Source: Rhodobacterales bacterium LSUCC0031
Lineage (GTDB): Bacteria > Pseudomonadota > Alphaproteobacteria > Rhodobacterales > Rhodobacteraceae
Direction: 5' to 3'
Assembly: GCA_015689735.1 (NCBI GenBank)
Contig: WVSP01000001.1
Coordinates: 670,001 to 734,000, forward strand
DNA length: 64,000 bases
Part shown: piece after piece, positions 47,051 to 56,265 of the stretch
Layout of the letters: each line of letters begins with the position of its first letter
Numbering within the stretch: position 1 is the stretch's first letter
The notes under the pieces: model-generated
The model's database searches: none
Seen by the model: only the letters and a program-made list of their open reading frames with translations
What the model was told of the DNA's origin: nothing
Translations under genes and position numbers: made by a program

Positions 47051-47911
47051 TTGACGGTGTGTGTATTGGTAAATCGGTTTGCCCCTTTGGGCGCGGTATT
47101 GATCTGTTTGGCTCTCTGCGCGCCGCTTGCCGCGCAAGAGTTGCTGACAAGCCCCGGCATCAAAACCGTGACGCCCCCCCGCGCGGGCGTGGTGGGACCA
47201 AGGATCACCATTCAGATCACCCCAGACGAACATGTGCGCAACAGCAACCCGCCTGCCGATCCTGTTGTCTTGCCCTTTGCCCCATTGCCCGACAGGGATC
47301 AGCCATTGGCAAGCGATGGTCCCGCAGCGTGGTTCTGGGATGCGATCTCGCCCAGCCTGCCGCCTGATCCCGGACGGTTCTGGAAGGCGCTGGCGCTGAT
47401 GGCGGCAAGCCCGCAAGCGGCGGAACTTGCCTTGCCGCGGTTAGACACCCTGCAAGGGATCGTATCTCGCCACGGCAGCGATATCTTGCGTGCCAGCCTT
47501 GCGACCGAGGTATCGCCGGCGCTGATCCTTGCTGTCATGGCCGTTGAGTCGGCAGGCCAAGCGGCTGCGCAAAGCCCCGCAGGCGCACAGGGCCTGATGC
47601 AGCTGATCCCGGCCACGGCGGATCGCTTCGGTGTGACAGATGTTTTTGACCCCGCCCAGAATATCGGCGGCGGTGCGGCCTATCTTGCTTGGCTGCTCGA
47701 TACCTTCGGGGGCGACCCGCTTTTGGCCCTTGCAGGCTATAATGCAGGCGAAGGTGCGGTGCGAAACGCGGGCGGAGTGCCGCATTTCCCCGAGACCCGC
47801 GATTACGTTCCCAAGGTGTTGGCCACTTGGATGCTCGCGCGTGCGCTCTGCCGCACCCCGCCCGAGTTGATCTCGGATGGATGCGTTTTTCAGCCCATGG
47901 CGGTCAACTAG
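47051..47911 (+). CDS. Lytic transglycosylase (SLT domain)
   Basis: 286 residues with signal peptide (APLGAVLICLALCAPLAA-QE), an unassigned ~110-residue region, and a C-terminal SLT domain. The catalytic Glu is in AVMAVESAGQAAAQSP, followed by AGAQGLMQLIPATADRFGV and ALAGYNAGEGAV. Cleaves peptidoglycan in the periplasm. It is divergent from the pilin genes, which suggests it may open the wall for the Tad pilus. The start is TTG 47051 or GTG 47057; neither has a strong ribosome site. Its stop overlaps the convergent thioesterase gene by 4 bases. Confidence 0.86.
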   Translation: MTVCVLVNRFAPLGAVLICLALCAPLAAQELLTSPGIKTVTPPRAGVVGPRITIQITPDEHVRNSNPPADPVVLPFAPLPDRDQPLASDGPAAWFWDAISPSLPPDPGRFWKALALMAASPQAAELALPRLDTLQGIVSRHGSDILRASLATEVSPALILAVMAVESAGQAAAQSPAGAQGLMQLIPATADRFGVTDVFDPAQNIGGGAAYLAWLLDTFGGDPLLALAGYNAGEGAVRNAGGVPHFPETRDYVPKVLATWMLARALCRTPPELISDGCVFQPMAVN

Positions 47912-48294
47912 GCCTCGGGGGGCAAGGGCCGTGTCACCCCCGATGCGGAGATCGCCACAAAGGTGAAATCCCCCTCTGTCACCAGCATCCGCTCACCGGT
48001 GCGCTGGCGGCGCACCCAAGCCTCGATATGCATGGTAATGGAGGTGCGGCCTGTGCGGGTGATCTGGGAATAGACGGAAAACAGATCCCCCACGAGGACG
48101 GGCGCATGAAACCGAAGCGCCTCGATCGCCACAGTCGCACAGCGCCCCTGTGCGCGGTCCATCGCGGTGGTGCCAGCGGCGATGTCCATCTGGCTGACGA
48201 CCCAGCCGCCAAAGACATCGCCGCCGGAATTGGTGTCGGCGGGCATCGGCACGGTCTGAAGCGTCAGCGTGCCTTGGGGTGTGCGTTCAGACAA
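47908..48294 (-). CDS. YciA-type acyl-CoA thioesterase
   Basis: 128-residue single hot-dog domain with the family pattern NSGGDVFGGWVVSQMDIAAG (Asp catalytic region), ATVAIEALRFHAPVLVGDLF and TRTGRTSITMHIEAW. Hydrolyses acyl-CoA esters. It overlaps the 3' end of scoB by 8 bases, so its translation is coupled to the CoA-transferase genes. The substrate is unknown. Confidence 0.87.
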   Translation of the reverse strand: MSERTPQGTLTLQTVPMPADTNSGGDVFGGWVVSQMDIAAGTTAMDRAQGRCATVAIEALRFHAPVLVGDLFSVYSQITRTGRTSITMHIEAWVRRQRTGERMLVTEGDFTFVAISASGVTRPLPPEA

Positions 48295-48913
48295 GCGTGG
48301 CTTCCGTTGCCGCGCGCAGTTCTGCCTCGGTCACGCCATCGGCCAGTTCCAACAGCTTCAGGCCGCCCGGCACCACCTCCAGCACGCCCATATTCGTGAT
48401 GATCAGATCAACCACACCCGTGCCGGTCAGCGGCAGGGTGCAGGATTTCAGCACCTTCGATTCGCCGTGTTTGTTGGCGTGATCCATCACAACGACCACG
48501 CGGCCCACGCCTGCCACCAGGTCCATCGCGCCGCCCATGCCCTTGACCAGCTTGCCTGGGATCATCCAGTTCGCCAGATCGCCGGTTTCCGACACCTCCA
48601 TCGCGCCGAGGATCGCCATCGCGATCTTGCCGCCCCGGATCATGCCAAAGCTCGTCGCGCTGTCGAAATAGGCGGTGTGGGGCAGTTCCGTGATCGTCTG
48701 CTTGCCGGCATTGATCAGGTCGGCGTCTTCCTCACCCTCGTAGGGGAAAGGCCCCATGCCGAGCATCCCGTTTTCCGATTGCAGCGTCACGGTGATGCCC
48801 TCGGGGATGTAGTTCGACACGAGCGTCGGAATGCCGATGCCAAGGTTCACATACATCCCGTCGCGCAGTTCCTTTGCCGCGCGGGCGGCCATCTGGTTGC
48901 GGTCCCAAGGCAT
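48287..48913 (-). CDS. scoB: 3-oxoacid CoA-transferase subunit B
   Basis: 208 residues, family I CoA-transferase beta subunit. YVNLGIGIPTLVSNYI and the catalytic glutamate in LQSENGMLGMGPFP are visible, then GGAMDLVAGVGRVVVVMDH. With subunit A it moves CoA between succinyl-CoA and acetoacetate (ketone body or PHB use). One base overlap with scoA (TAATG). Confidence 0.92.
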   Translation of the reverse strand: MPWDRNQMAARAAKELRDGMYVNLGIGIPTLVSNYIPEGITVTLQSENGMLGMGPFPYEGEEDADLINAGKQTITELPHTAYFDSATSFGMIRGGKIAMAILGAMEVSETGDLANWMIPGKLVKGMGGAMDLVAGVGRVVVVMDHANKHGESKVLKSCTLPLTGTGVVDLIITNMGVLEVVPGGLKLLELADGVTEAELRAATEATLV

Positions 48914-49617
48914 TAGGCTGTCTCCCTCTGACGAACAGTGCGTTGCTCGATCCGCTTTTCGTGTGTCCCTTGGATCAGGCGATGCACATAGATGCCGGGC
49001 AAATGGATCATGTCGGGGTCGAGGCTACCCGTCGGCACGATCTCCTCCACCTCCATGATGCAGATGCGCCCGCACATGGCCGCAGGCGGATTGAAGTTGC
49101 GCGCGGTCTTGCGGAACACGGCGTTGCCGGTCGCGTCGGCTTTCCACGCCTTGACGATGGACAGATCGGCGAAAATCCCGCGCTCGAGGATGTAATCCTG
49201 CCCGTCGAAGTTTTTCACCTCCTTGCCCTCGGCAATCACGGTGCCGACGCCGGTCTTGGTGTAGAAACCGGGGATGCCCGCACCGCCCGCCCGCATGCGC
49301 TCGGCCAGCGTGCCTTGGGGGTTGAACTCCAGCTCCAGCTCGCCCGAGAGATATTGGCGCATGAATTCCGCGTTCTCGCCGACATAGGACGACATCATCT
49401 TCTTGATCTGGCGGGTCGCCAAAAGCTTGCCCAGCCCGAAATCATCGACGCCCGCATTGTTCGAGGCGACCGTCAGATCCTTGGTCCCCGCCGCGACGAT
49501 CCCATCGATCAACAGCTCGGGAATGCCGCACAAGCCAAAGCCCCCCGCCGCGATCAGCATGCCGTCAAACAGCACCCCATCCAGCGCCTCGCGCGCCGAG
49601 CCGTAGATCTTTTTCAT
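48913..49617 (-). CDS. scoA: 3-oxoacid CoA-transferase subunit A
   Basis: 234 residues, alpha subunit of the same enzyme: [18 protein letters not shown] at the N-terminus, [20 protein letters not shown], and the C-terminal [15 protein letters not shown] 49617 (MKKIYGSA) is preferred; longer frames have a low-complexity extension. Succinyl-CoA is the usual donor in this class. Confidence 0.92.
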   Translation of the reverse strand: MKKIYGSAREALDGVLFDGMLIAAGGFGLCGIPELLIDGIVAAGTKDLTVASNNAGVDDFGLGKLLATRQIKKMMSSYVGENAEFMRQYLSGELELEFNPQGTLAERMRAGGAGIPGFYTKTGVGTVIAEGKEVKNFDGQDYILERGIFADLSIVKAWKADATGNAVFRKTARNFNPPAAMCGRICIMEVEEIVPTGSLDPDMIHLPGIYVHRLIQGTHEKRIEQRTVRQRETA

Positions 49618-49685
49618 GGCGGATATCCTCCAATTTCGAGTTGCGCGCACCCTGCCGCCGCATTGCGGCGAAGTCAACGCGGCGC

Positions 49686-50792
49686 TCAGTGATCGAGTGC
49701 CGCTTCCATCTCGGCGAGAAGGGTGGCGCAATAGGCCTCGAAGCGGGGGCCGGGCTGTTGGCTGTCGATCCGCTCCTTCAGCGGGTCAGGCGCACGGATA
49801 TCGCTGCCCGAGAGCGTTTCCAGAACAGCATGCCCGCAAAAGGGAACATGCGCCTCGGAATAGCCGCCCTCATGGGTCAACATCAATCGCCCCGCGCATA
49901 GGTCGGCTGCCGCCTCCATCGTCATTGCGGTCAGCGCGCGGAAAGTATCGGCGCTCGCCATCATCCGCCCCAAGGGATCGACCCCCGAGGCGTCAAAACC
50001 GCAGGCAACCACGATGGCATCGGGTTGAAAGGCGTATAGCTGGGGAATGATGAGCCGTTCAAAGGCTTCGAGATATGTCGCATGCCCGCCCCCGGGTGGC
50101 AGGGGAATGTTCAGGTTGAAGCCATCGCCCGCGCCTGCGCCGCGATCCTCGAAATCGCCCGAATCGCGGGGGTAGTTGCGTTCCTGATGGATCGAGATCG
50201 TGAGCGTGTCAGCGCGCTCGTAATAGATCGCTTCCGTGCCGTTGCCGTGATGCACATCCCAATCGATCACCGCGATGCGATTGGCCAGCCCTGCCGCCCG
50301 TGCCGCCTCGAGCGCGATGGCGATGTTGTTCAAAAGGCAAAAGCCGTTGGGGAAATCGGGTAAACAGTGATGGCCCGGTGGGCGCGAGAGTGCATAGGCA
50401 TTATCAAGCCTGCCTTGCAGCACATCGAACAGCGCTGCCTTGGTCAGCCCGGCGGATAGTGCGGCGATCGCGTAACCATCGGGACCAAAGGGGGTGCGCA
50501 GGCCCAATTCGCCGCCGCCCTCGGCACATTTCTGGCGGAATGTGTCGATGTAGTGGCGCGGATGAATGCGCAAGATATCCTCGTCACTGGCAGGTGCGGC
50601 GCTGGGTGTGGCCAATTCACCCATCAGGCCCGTCACCTCGACCAGATTGCGAAAGCGGCGCTTGGTCTCGGGGTTTTCGGGCAGGCCGCTGCCGGTTGCG
50701 GGCTGCATCAAGCCGCCCACAGGCACCAGAAAGCTGTAATTGCCACCTGAATGCCAAAAGCAGCGTTCGTTGAAGAAAAAGCCTGTGCGCAT
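49686..50792 (-). CDS. Class II histone-deacetylase-like amidohydrolase
   Basis: 368 residues with the arginase/deacetylase fold signatures: [20 protein letters not shown] (catalytic His pair), [16 protein letters not shown] (zinc ligands Asp and His), [13 protein letters not shown] (zinc Asp) and the terminal [15 protein letters not shown]. Bacterial members act on acetylated polyamines or small acetyl-amides, sometimes acetyl-lysine. Start ATG 50792 has a GGGGGG upstream. Homospermidine synthase is also present in the window, but a functional link is not shown. Confidence 0.87.
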   Translation of the reverse strand: MRTGFFFNERCFWHSGGNYSFLVPVGGLMQPATGSGLPENPETKRRFRNLVEVTGLMGELATPSAAPASDEDILRIHPRHYIDTFRQKCAEGGGELGLRTPFGPDGYAIAALSAGLTKAALFDVLQGRLDNAYALSRPPGHHCLPDFPNGFCLLNNIAIALEAARAAGLANRIAVIDWDVHHGNGTEAIYYERADTLTISIHQERNYPRDSGDFEDRGAGAGDGFNLNIPLPPGGGHATYLEAFERLIIPQLYAFQPDAIVVACGFDASGVDPLGRMMASADTFRALTAMTMEAAADLCAGRLMLTHEGGYSEAHVPFCGHAVLETLSGSDIRAPDPLKERIDSQQPGPRFEAYCATLLAEMEAALDH

Positions 50793-50859
50793 GTTGATGG
50801 CCCCCCGGTTCGCGCCGATATTGCGGCGCACTTGGGCGGCTGTCCATCACAATGGCGAT

Positions 50860-51096
50860 TTAGCGTTCCAGTCGATAGACGCCTTCGGGCAGGTTCAACG
50901 CCGCTGCCAGATCGCGCAGTTGCGCCATAGACAATGTCACCACCTGTTCGCGATCATTGCGCGCATCATATTGGGTCAGCGTCACACATTCGGCAAAGGC
51001 CGCGATCGCCACATCCTCGAGCAGGGGTTGACCATCCTCGCCCTCGTCCACAAGGGTGATGAGCGTCGCGTCGAAATCATGCTCGATGGTAAACAT
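50860..51096 (-). CDS. Small conserved hypothetical protein
   Basis: 78 residues, acidic, soluble: FTIEHDFDATLITLVDEG, then AFAECVTLTQYDARNDREQ and SMAQLRDLAAALNLPEGVY. I do not recognise a family. It lies 9 bases downstream of the DUF393 gene on the same strand, so they probably form a pair. Codon pattern (GC-rich third positions) supports a real gene. Confidence 0.62.
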   Translation of the reverse strand: MFTIEHDFDATLITLVDEGEDGQPLLEDVAIAAFAECVTLTQYDARNDREQVVTLSMAQLRDLAAALNLPEGVYRLER

Positions 51097-51105
51097 GGCG
51101 CCAGC

Positions 51106-51498
51106 CTAGGGCTGCGCATCGTTGCCTGCAAGGCCCCGCGCCTCGCGCCGCAATTGCCGGCGGTAAAGCCAAGGGGCGGCAAGGCGGTTATAGGCCAGAC
51201 CGGCCAAGGGGCGGATCACGGGAAGCATGACTAACCGCGCCAACCACCCCATGCCGGGCAGCGCCGCCCAGATCGCGGCAAAGGCAGGGATGCCGCTGAT
51301 GATATGTCCATCGGGAAGGGCCGCATGCAGGCGCCGCTTGGCCTGATCAGGCGTCAGGCGCCAGCCGCCCAGATCGGCGGTGTTGAGATCCTCGAACACG
51401 AGCGCTGCGCCCGCCACTTCGGCGCGCTTGCGGTAATGCGAGATCTCGGCCCGGCAGATCGGACAGCGTTCATTGTAAAGGATGCGGGTCGGTTCCAT
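51106..51498 (-). CDS. DUF393 (DCC family) thiol-disulfide oxidoreductase-like protein
   Basis: 130 residues opening with ILYNERCPICRAEISHYRK, the CPxC motif of the DCC family, followed by LVFEDLNTADLGGW, RLHAALPDGHIISGIPAFAA, a hydrophobic region (LPGMGWLARLVMLPVIRPLA) and a basic end. A redox role is inferred from the CxxC motif. ATG 51498 is preferred over an upstream extension. Confidence 0.83.
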   Translation of the reverse strand: MEPTRILYNERCPICRAEISHYRKRAEVAGAALVFEDLNTADLGGWRLTPDQAKRRLHAALPDGHIISGIPAFAAIWAALPGMGWLARLVMLPVIRPLAGLAYNRLAAPWLYRRQLRREARGLAGNDAQP

Positions 51499-51620
51499 GG
51501 TATGCGAGCTATGCCGGCCTAGGCCATGGTCAAGCGCCACCGCCGACCACAATGGCGTGATCGGGTCTTTACCCCGCGCGTGGTGTGTTTACCCTAGCGC
51601 CCGCAGTGATGAGGAGAATG

Positions 51621-52313
51621 ATGCGCAGCTTTGTCGTGATCTTGGCCTGTGCGGTGGCGCTCGGCGCTTGTGTGCCGGCAACGCAGCCCGCTGCTCCGCC
51701 TGCGCAAAGTCCGACGATCAGCCCCGAACAAGCGGTGCTCAATTTCCGCGAGGTAATCGACCGGGTCGAACCTGTGGCCGAGCAGGTCTGCCGCGAGGAA
51801 ACCCCCGATCAGCTGTGCGATTTTGCCATTTATGTTGATCGTGACCCGCAAAGCGGGGTGAACGCCTTTCACACGATTGATGACGAGGGCCAGCCTGCGA
51901 TCATCTTTACCATCGGCCTGATCGCGGTGGCCGCCAATACCGATGAGCTGGCTTTTGTCATGGGTCATGAGGCGGGCCACCATATCGGGCGTCACTTGCC
52001 GCGGGTACAGGCCAGCGCCGACATTGGTGCGCAAATCTTGACCCAGATCGCGCGGGCAAGCGGCCTTAACGAGGCGGCCCTTGGCGGCGTCGCCCAAGTC
52101 GGCGCGGTCGTTGCTTCGCGCCAATATGGCCGCCAAGCCGAGCTGGAGGCCGACGCCATCGGTACGATCATCGCCCAACGTGCGGGCTATGATCCGTTAC
52201 GCGGGGCGGAGTTCTTCACGCGCATCCCCGATCCTGCGCGCAGTTTTCTGGCCACCCATCCGCCCAACGCCCAGCGGATCGACACCGTGCGTCGGACCGT
52301 GGCTGGCAGATAG
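51621..52313 (+). CDS. M48 family metalloprotease lipoprotein
   Basis: About 230 residues: a lipoprotein signal with lipobox LGAC (Cys17), then a Ste24/BepA-like peptidase domain with zinc motif HEAGHH (116-121), preceded by NTDELAFVMG. The third zinc ligand lies in QAELEADAIGTIIAQRAGYD and a THPPNAQRID motif ends the domain. Likely periplasmic quality control at the outer membrane. ATGs at 51609, 51618 and 51621 are in frame; GAGGAG overlaps the first. Confidence 0.86.
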   Translation: MRSFVVILACAVALGACVPATQPAAPPAQSPTISPEQAVLNFREVIDRVEPVAEQVCREETPDQLCDFAIYVDRDPQSGVNAFHTIDDEGQPAIIFTIGLIAVAANTDELAFVMGHEAGHHIGRHLPRVQASADIGAQILTQIARASGLNEAALGGVAQVGAVVASRQYGRQAELEADAIGTIIAQRAGYDPLRGAEFFTRIPDPARSFLATHPPNAQRIDTVRRTVAGR

Positions 52314-52325
52314 CGCGCCGGGTAT

Positions 52326-52339
52326 TTGATCCAAATCAA
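52326..52339. promoter_or_regulatory. FNR/FnrL-type binding site
   Basis: TTGATCCAAATCAA is a perfect match to the FNR consensus TTGAT-N4-ATCAA. It lies 77 bases before the DUF6455 start codon and directly after the M48 gene, so it most likely controls the DUF6455 gene in response to oxygen. Confidence 0.75.
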
Positions 52340-52416
52340 GGTGGCTGTGCCGCAACTGTCTAGCCTGTCGCAATCATGGATCGTCCCTGATGGGACCGAA
52401 TACAGGGAAGCGACAG

Positions 52417-52671
52417 ATGCAAGGCGACAAGACCCGCGCGCGCCATGCCGCGTTTATGCACCAAATGGCCGCAACGCTTGGTGCTGATCTGGACCATGCC
52501 GAGATGCAAGGCGACTTGCCGCCTGAAATGCGCGAAGAGATGCTCTTGGCTTGTACGGGCTGTTCCGACCCGACCGGCTGTGCGCATTGGCTGTCGCGCA
52601 CCGCCAAGGCCGCAGAGGCACCGGGATATTGCCGCAACGGCGACATCTTGCACCGCTTGGCTGCGGAATAG
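52417..52671 (+). CDS. DUF6455 family protein with four cysteines
   Basis: 84 residues. Four Cys (46, 49, 55, 72) are arranged CxxC-x5-C-x16-C (LLACTGCSDPTGCAHWL and PGYCRNGDIL), a possible metal or iron-sulfur site. An N-terminal helical part precedes them (HAAFMHQMAATLGADLDHAE). The family is uncharacterised. AGGGAAG lies before ATG 52417; an ATG at 52390 would add nine residues. The FNR-type box upstream suggests low-oxygen expression. It converges on rimO with only three bases between stops. Confidence 0.78.
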   Translation: MQGDKTRARHAAFMHQMAATLGADLDHAEMQGDLPPEMREEMLLACTGCSDPTGCAHWLSRTAKAAEAPGYCRNGDILHRLAAE

Positions 52672-52674
52672 CCC

Positions 52675-54042
52675 CTAGCGGATCACGCGCCCCCAAAGGT
52701 CGTATTCGCCCGCTTCCTCGACCGTGACGGTGACCATATCGCCGGGGGCAAGCCCGTCGAAGCCTTCGTCGATGAACAGGTTCCCGTCGATCTCGGGCGC
52801 GTCGGCCATCGTGCGGCAGGTCGCGCCGTCTTCGTCCACCGCATCGACCAGCACGGTCATGGTCTGGCCCAGCTTGGCGGTCAGCTTGGCCTCGGAAATG
52901 GCTTGCGCCTTTTGCATGAAGCGGTCCCAGCGGTTTTGCTTGACCTCTTCGGGGACATGACCCGGCAACGCATTGGAACGCGCGCCTGCGACATTTTCAT
53001 ATTTGAAACAGCCAACCCGGTCGAGTTGCGCCTCATCCAACCAATCAAGAAGCGTCTGGAACTCATCCTCGGTCTCGCCGGGATAGCCCACGATGAAGGT
53101 CGAGCGCAGCGTGATCTCTGGGCAATCGCGCCGCCATGCCGCGATCTCATCGAGCGTGCGCGAGGCCGCGGCGGGCCGCGCCATGCGCTTGAGCGTCTCG
53201 GGATGGGCATGCTGGAACGGAATGTCGAGATAAGGCAACAGCCCGTTCGCGGGATCGGCCATCAGCGGGATCAATTCGCGCACATGGGGGTAGGGGTAGA
53301 CATAGTGCAAGCGAACCCAGGCGCCTAATGTGGACAAGTCTCTGGATAGATCGAGAATCGGAAACTTGACCTCGCGCCCTTTCCAGTCTGTGCCATAGGC
53401 GGATGTGTCCTGACTGATCACCAGCAACTCGCGCACACCGGCTGCGACGAGCTTTTCGGCTTCGCGCAGCACGGCCTTGGCGGGGCGCGATTGCAGGCGA
53501 CCGCGCATGTCGGGGATGATACAGAATTTGCACTTGTGATCGCAGCCCTCGGAAATCTTGAGGTAGCTGTAATGGCGCGGCGTCAGCTTGATGCCCGCAG
53601 GCGGCAACAGGTCGATGAACGGATCAGGCGCGGGTGGCACGGCGGCATGAACGGCATCCAAGACCTGTTCGTATTGATGCGGGCCGGTGACCGCCAAGAC
53701 GCTCGGATGCGCCCCGGTGATGTAATCGGGTTCCGCCCCAAGGCAGCCCGTCACGATCACGCGCCCGTTTTCCTGCAATGCCTCGCCGATTGCCTCAAGG
53801 CTTTCGGCCTTGGCGCTGTCGAGAAACCCGCAGGTGTTCACGATCACCGCATCGGCACCCGCATAGTCAGGCGAGATAGCATAGCCCTCGGCCCGAAGCC
53901 GCGTCAGGATCCGTTCGCTATCGACCAGCGCCTTGGGGCAGCCAAGGCTGACCATCCCGATCCGGGGCTGTCCGGGGCGGGCGGCGTCGGGGACTTGGGC
54001 GCGCGCAAGATCCGGGCGCAGGTCGGGCGGGTTCTGGCTCAT
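52675..54042 (-). CDS. rimO: Ribosomal protein S12 methylthiotransferase
   Basis: Radical-SAM enzyme that methylthiolates Asp of ribosomal protein S12. 455 residues: the N-terminal MTTase domain [19 protein letters not shown] with [20 protein letters not shown], the radical-SAM cluster motif in [14 protein letters not shown], and a C-terminal TRAM domain. Start ATG 54042; the ribosome site is weak. A longer frame upstream is not supported. Confidence 0.95.
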   Translation of the reverse strand: MSQNPPDLRPDLARAQVPDAARPGQPRIGMVSLGCPKALVDSERILTRLRAEGYAISPDYAGADAVIVNTCGFLDSAKAESLEAIGEALQENGRVIVTGCLGAEPDYITGAHPSVLAVTGPHQYEQVLDAVHAAVPPAPDPFIDLLPPAGIKLTPRHYSYLKISEGCDHKCKFCIIPDMRGRLQSRPAKAVLREAEKLVAAGVRELLVISQDTSAYGTDWKGREVKFPILDLSRDLSTLGAWVRLHYVYPYPHVRELIPLMADPANGLLPYLDIPFQHAHPETLKRMARPAAASRTLDEIAAWRRDCPEITLRSTFIVGYPGETEDEFQTLLDWLDEAQLDRVGCFKYENVAGARSNALPGHVPEEVKQNRWDRFMQKAQAISEAKLTAKLGQTMTVLVDAVDEDGATCRTMADAPEIDGNLFIDEGFDGLAPGDMVTVTVEEAGEYDLWGRVIR

Positions 54043-54151
54043 GGGCGGGCAGATAGCGTGGCGCACGGCAAAGGGGAAGGGGATGGTGGAAAACCGCTCA
54101 ACAAGCCGTGCGTGACGGGTTAGGCTTATCGCAGAGGTAAGGGGTGTGCGT

Positions 54152-56122
54152 ATGCGCTGGATTTTTCGATTTTTGGGAATTGCGGTCACATTGGCCGTGT
54201 TGGGTTTAGTCGCGCTTCTGATGGTTCCGACCGAACGGATCGCGGGCTTGGCGGCCGCGCAGCTTGGTCAAAGCCTTGGGCGCGAGGTGACGGTCACGGG
54301 CGCTGTGCGGCCCAGCTTTTGGCCACATCTCGCGGTGCGTGCCGAAGGTGTGCGCGTGGCAAACCCCGATTGGGTGGATGAGGGGCCGATGCTTAGCGCC
54401 ACGGCCATGTTTGTCCGCCTGCCCTGGGCGGCGATCTTGGGCGGGACCCCACGGATCGACGAGATCGCGCTGATTGCCCCGGAACTGACGCTTGTGCGCG
54501 CTGCTGATGGCCGAACCAGTTGGACCCTTGCAGCCCATGCTGCCCCTTCCGCCAGTACTCAAAGCGCCCCCGCAAGCAGCGTCGCAATCGCAATGGCCGA
54601 GATTACCGATGGCCGCTTGCGCTATATCGATGAACAGGCGGGGCAACGGGTCGAGATCACGGATATCGACGTTCGCTTGACCCTGCCGACCGCAGGCACG
54701 CTTGGGGTCTCGGGGCGCGCCACGACGCAGGGCGTGCCGCTTTCCCTGTCGCTTGACCTTGCAGATATTGACGCGCTTTTGGCCGGGCGGCTCAGCAGTG
54801 GAGCGGTTGACCTCGGATGGCCGGGCGGCACTGCACAGTTTTTCGGGCAGCTTGGGTTGACCCCGGTCTTGACCGGCGATCTGTCGGTCGCAGCGACAGA
54901 TCTTGCACCGCTTGCCAGTGTTTTGGGCGTTGCGATGCCAGAACTTCCGCTTGGCTTTGGGCGCGATAGCGTGGCGCTCGTCGGTCAGGTGGCGCTTACC
55001 GATGCGGGAAGCGTGCATCTACGGGAGGGGCGCTTGAGCTTGGATCAGACCGCTCTGTCCTTGGCGCTTGACCTGACCCAAGGCGAGGCGCGCCCAATGA
55101 TCCGTGGCAGGGTAACCGGCGAGATGCTGCGCCTGCCTGGCGGGAATGACAGCGGGCCGTCCACCCAAGGTTGGTCGCGCGCACCCATCGATGTGGATGG
55201 GCTTTTCGCCGCCGATGCCGAGATCGGCATGCAATTCGGCGCAATGGCACTTGGCGATATTGCGCTTGGCCCGGTCGATCTGACCGCGACACTGACGCGG
55301 GGGCGAATGGTCTTCGATATCGCGCGCATCGGGGCCTATGGCGGGGCGGTGAGCGGGCAATTCGTGATCAATGGGCGCGGTGGGCTGTCTGTTGGTGGCG
55401 ATCTGCGCGCAAGCAATCTGGCACTTTTGCCGATGTTGCGCGATGTGGCGGGCTTTGAGCGGCTCGAAGGAAGCGGCAATGGAAACCTCCAATTTCTGGG
55501 TGTTGGCAATGACTTAGATAGTATCATGTCCAGCCTTTCGGGCGCAGCTACGTTGTCGCTTGGGGCTGGTGTGGTGCGGGGGATCGATCTGGCGGCGATG
55601 ATCCGCAACCGCGATACCAGCCTGCAAGGGGCAGGGGCGCGGACGGTCTATGACAGCGCTAGGGCCAGCTTTACCATCGCCGATGGTATCTTGGCCAATG
55701 ACGACCTGACGCTTGCCGCCGGATGGGGTGGCGCGACCGGGGCGGGGCGTGTGGATTTGGGCGGCCAAAGCCTTGATTACAGGATGATTCCAGCCATTGC
55801 CCAAGGCGGTGAGAATGGCGCGATCCGGGTACCCGTGCTGATCCGTGGGCCGTGGTCGGGGCCGTCAATTCGGCTTGATCTGGAATACCTTGCGCAACAA
55901 GAACTTGCCGTCGAACGCGCCCGGCTGGAAGCTGAGGCGCAGGCGCGGATCGATGCCGAGGTTGACCGTCTGGAGGCCGAAGCGCGCGCGCGCGCCAATG
56001 AGGCGCTTGGCACCCAATTGCAGCAAGGTGACACCGTTCAGGATGCCCGCGAGGCACTGGAACAACGCCTGCGCGATGAGGCCGAACAGCAACTCTTGCG
56101 GCTTTTGGGGCGGGGGAATTAG
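54152..56122 (+). CDS. AsmA family protein
   Basis: 656 residues: an N-terminal membrane anchor ([20 protein letters not shown]), the AsmA opening [20 protein letters not shown] with [20 protein letters not shown], a long beta-rich periplasmic body, and the AsmA C-terminal block ([36 protein letters not shown]). The end is a charged helix ([20 protein letters not shown]). AsmA-like proteins are implicated in phospholipid transport to the outer membrane. AAGGGG lies 7 bases before ATG 54152; a GTG six bases earlier is the alternative. Confidence 0.86.
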   Translation: MRWIFRFLGIAVTLAVLGLVALLMVPTERIAGLAAAQLGQSLGREVTVTGAVRPSFWPHLAVRAEGVRVANPDWVDEGPMLSATAMFVRLPWAAILGGTPRIDEIALIAPELTLVRAADGRTSWTLAAHAAPSASTQSAPASSVAIAMAEITDGRLRYIDEQAGQRVEITDIDVRLTLPTAGTLGVSGRATTQGVPLSLSLDLADIDALLAGRLSSGAVDLGWPGGTAQFFGQLGLTPVLTGDLSVAATDLAPLASVLGVAMPELPLGFGRDSVALVGQVALTDAGSVHLREGRLSLDQTALSLALDLTQGEARPMIRGRVTGEMLRLPGGNDSGPSTQGWSRAPIDVDGLFAADAEIGMQFGAMALGDIALGPVDLTATLTRGRMVFDIARIGAYGGAVSGQFVINGRGGLSVGGDLRASNLALLPMLRDVAGFERLEGSGNGNLQFLGVGNDLDSIMSSLSGAATLSLGAGVVRGIDLAAMIRNRDTSLQGAGARTVYDSARASFTIADGILANDDLTLAAGWGGATGAGRVDLGGQSLDYRMIPAIAQGGENGAIRVPVLIRGPWSGPSIRLDLEYLAQQELAVERARLEAEAQARIDAEVDRLEAEARARANEALGTQLQQGDTVQDAREALEQRLRDEAEQQLLRLLGRGN

Positions 56123-56265
56123 GGCGCGCTTGGCCCTGATGTCGCCCGTCACATCCCGTACACAGCGCGTACACACCGCGTACATACGGCGGGGCGTCGC
56201 GTGCTGGGGGCGATGGGTGGCCCCAAATCCCTTGCCAAGCCCGCCGCCGCAGGCATGATCGCGGT

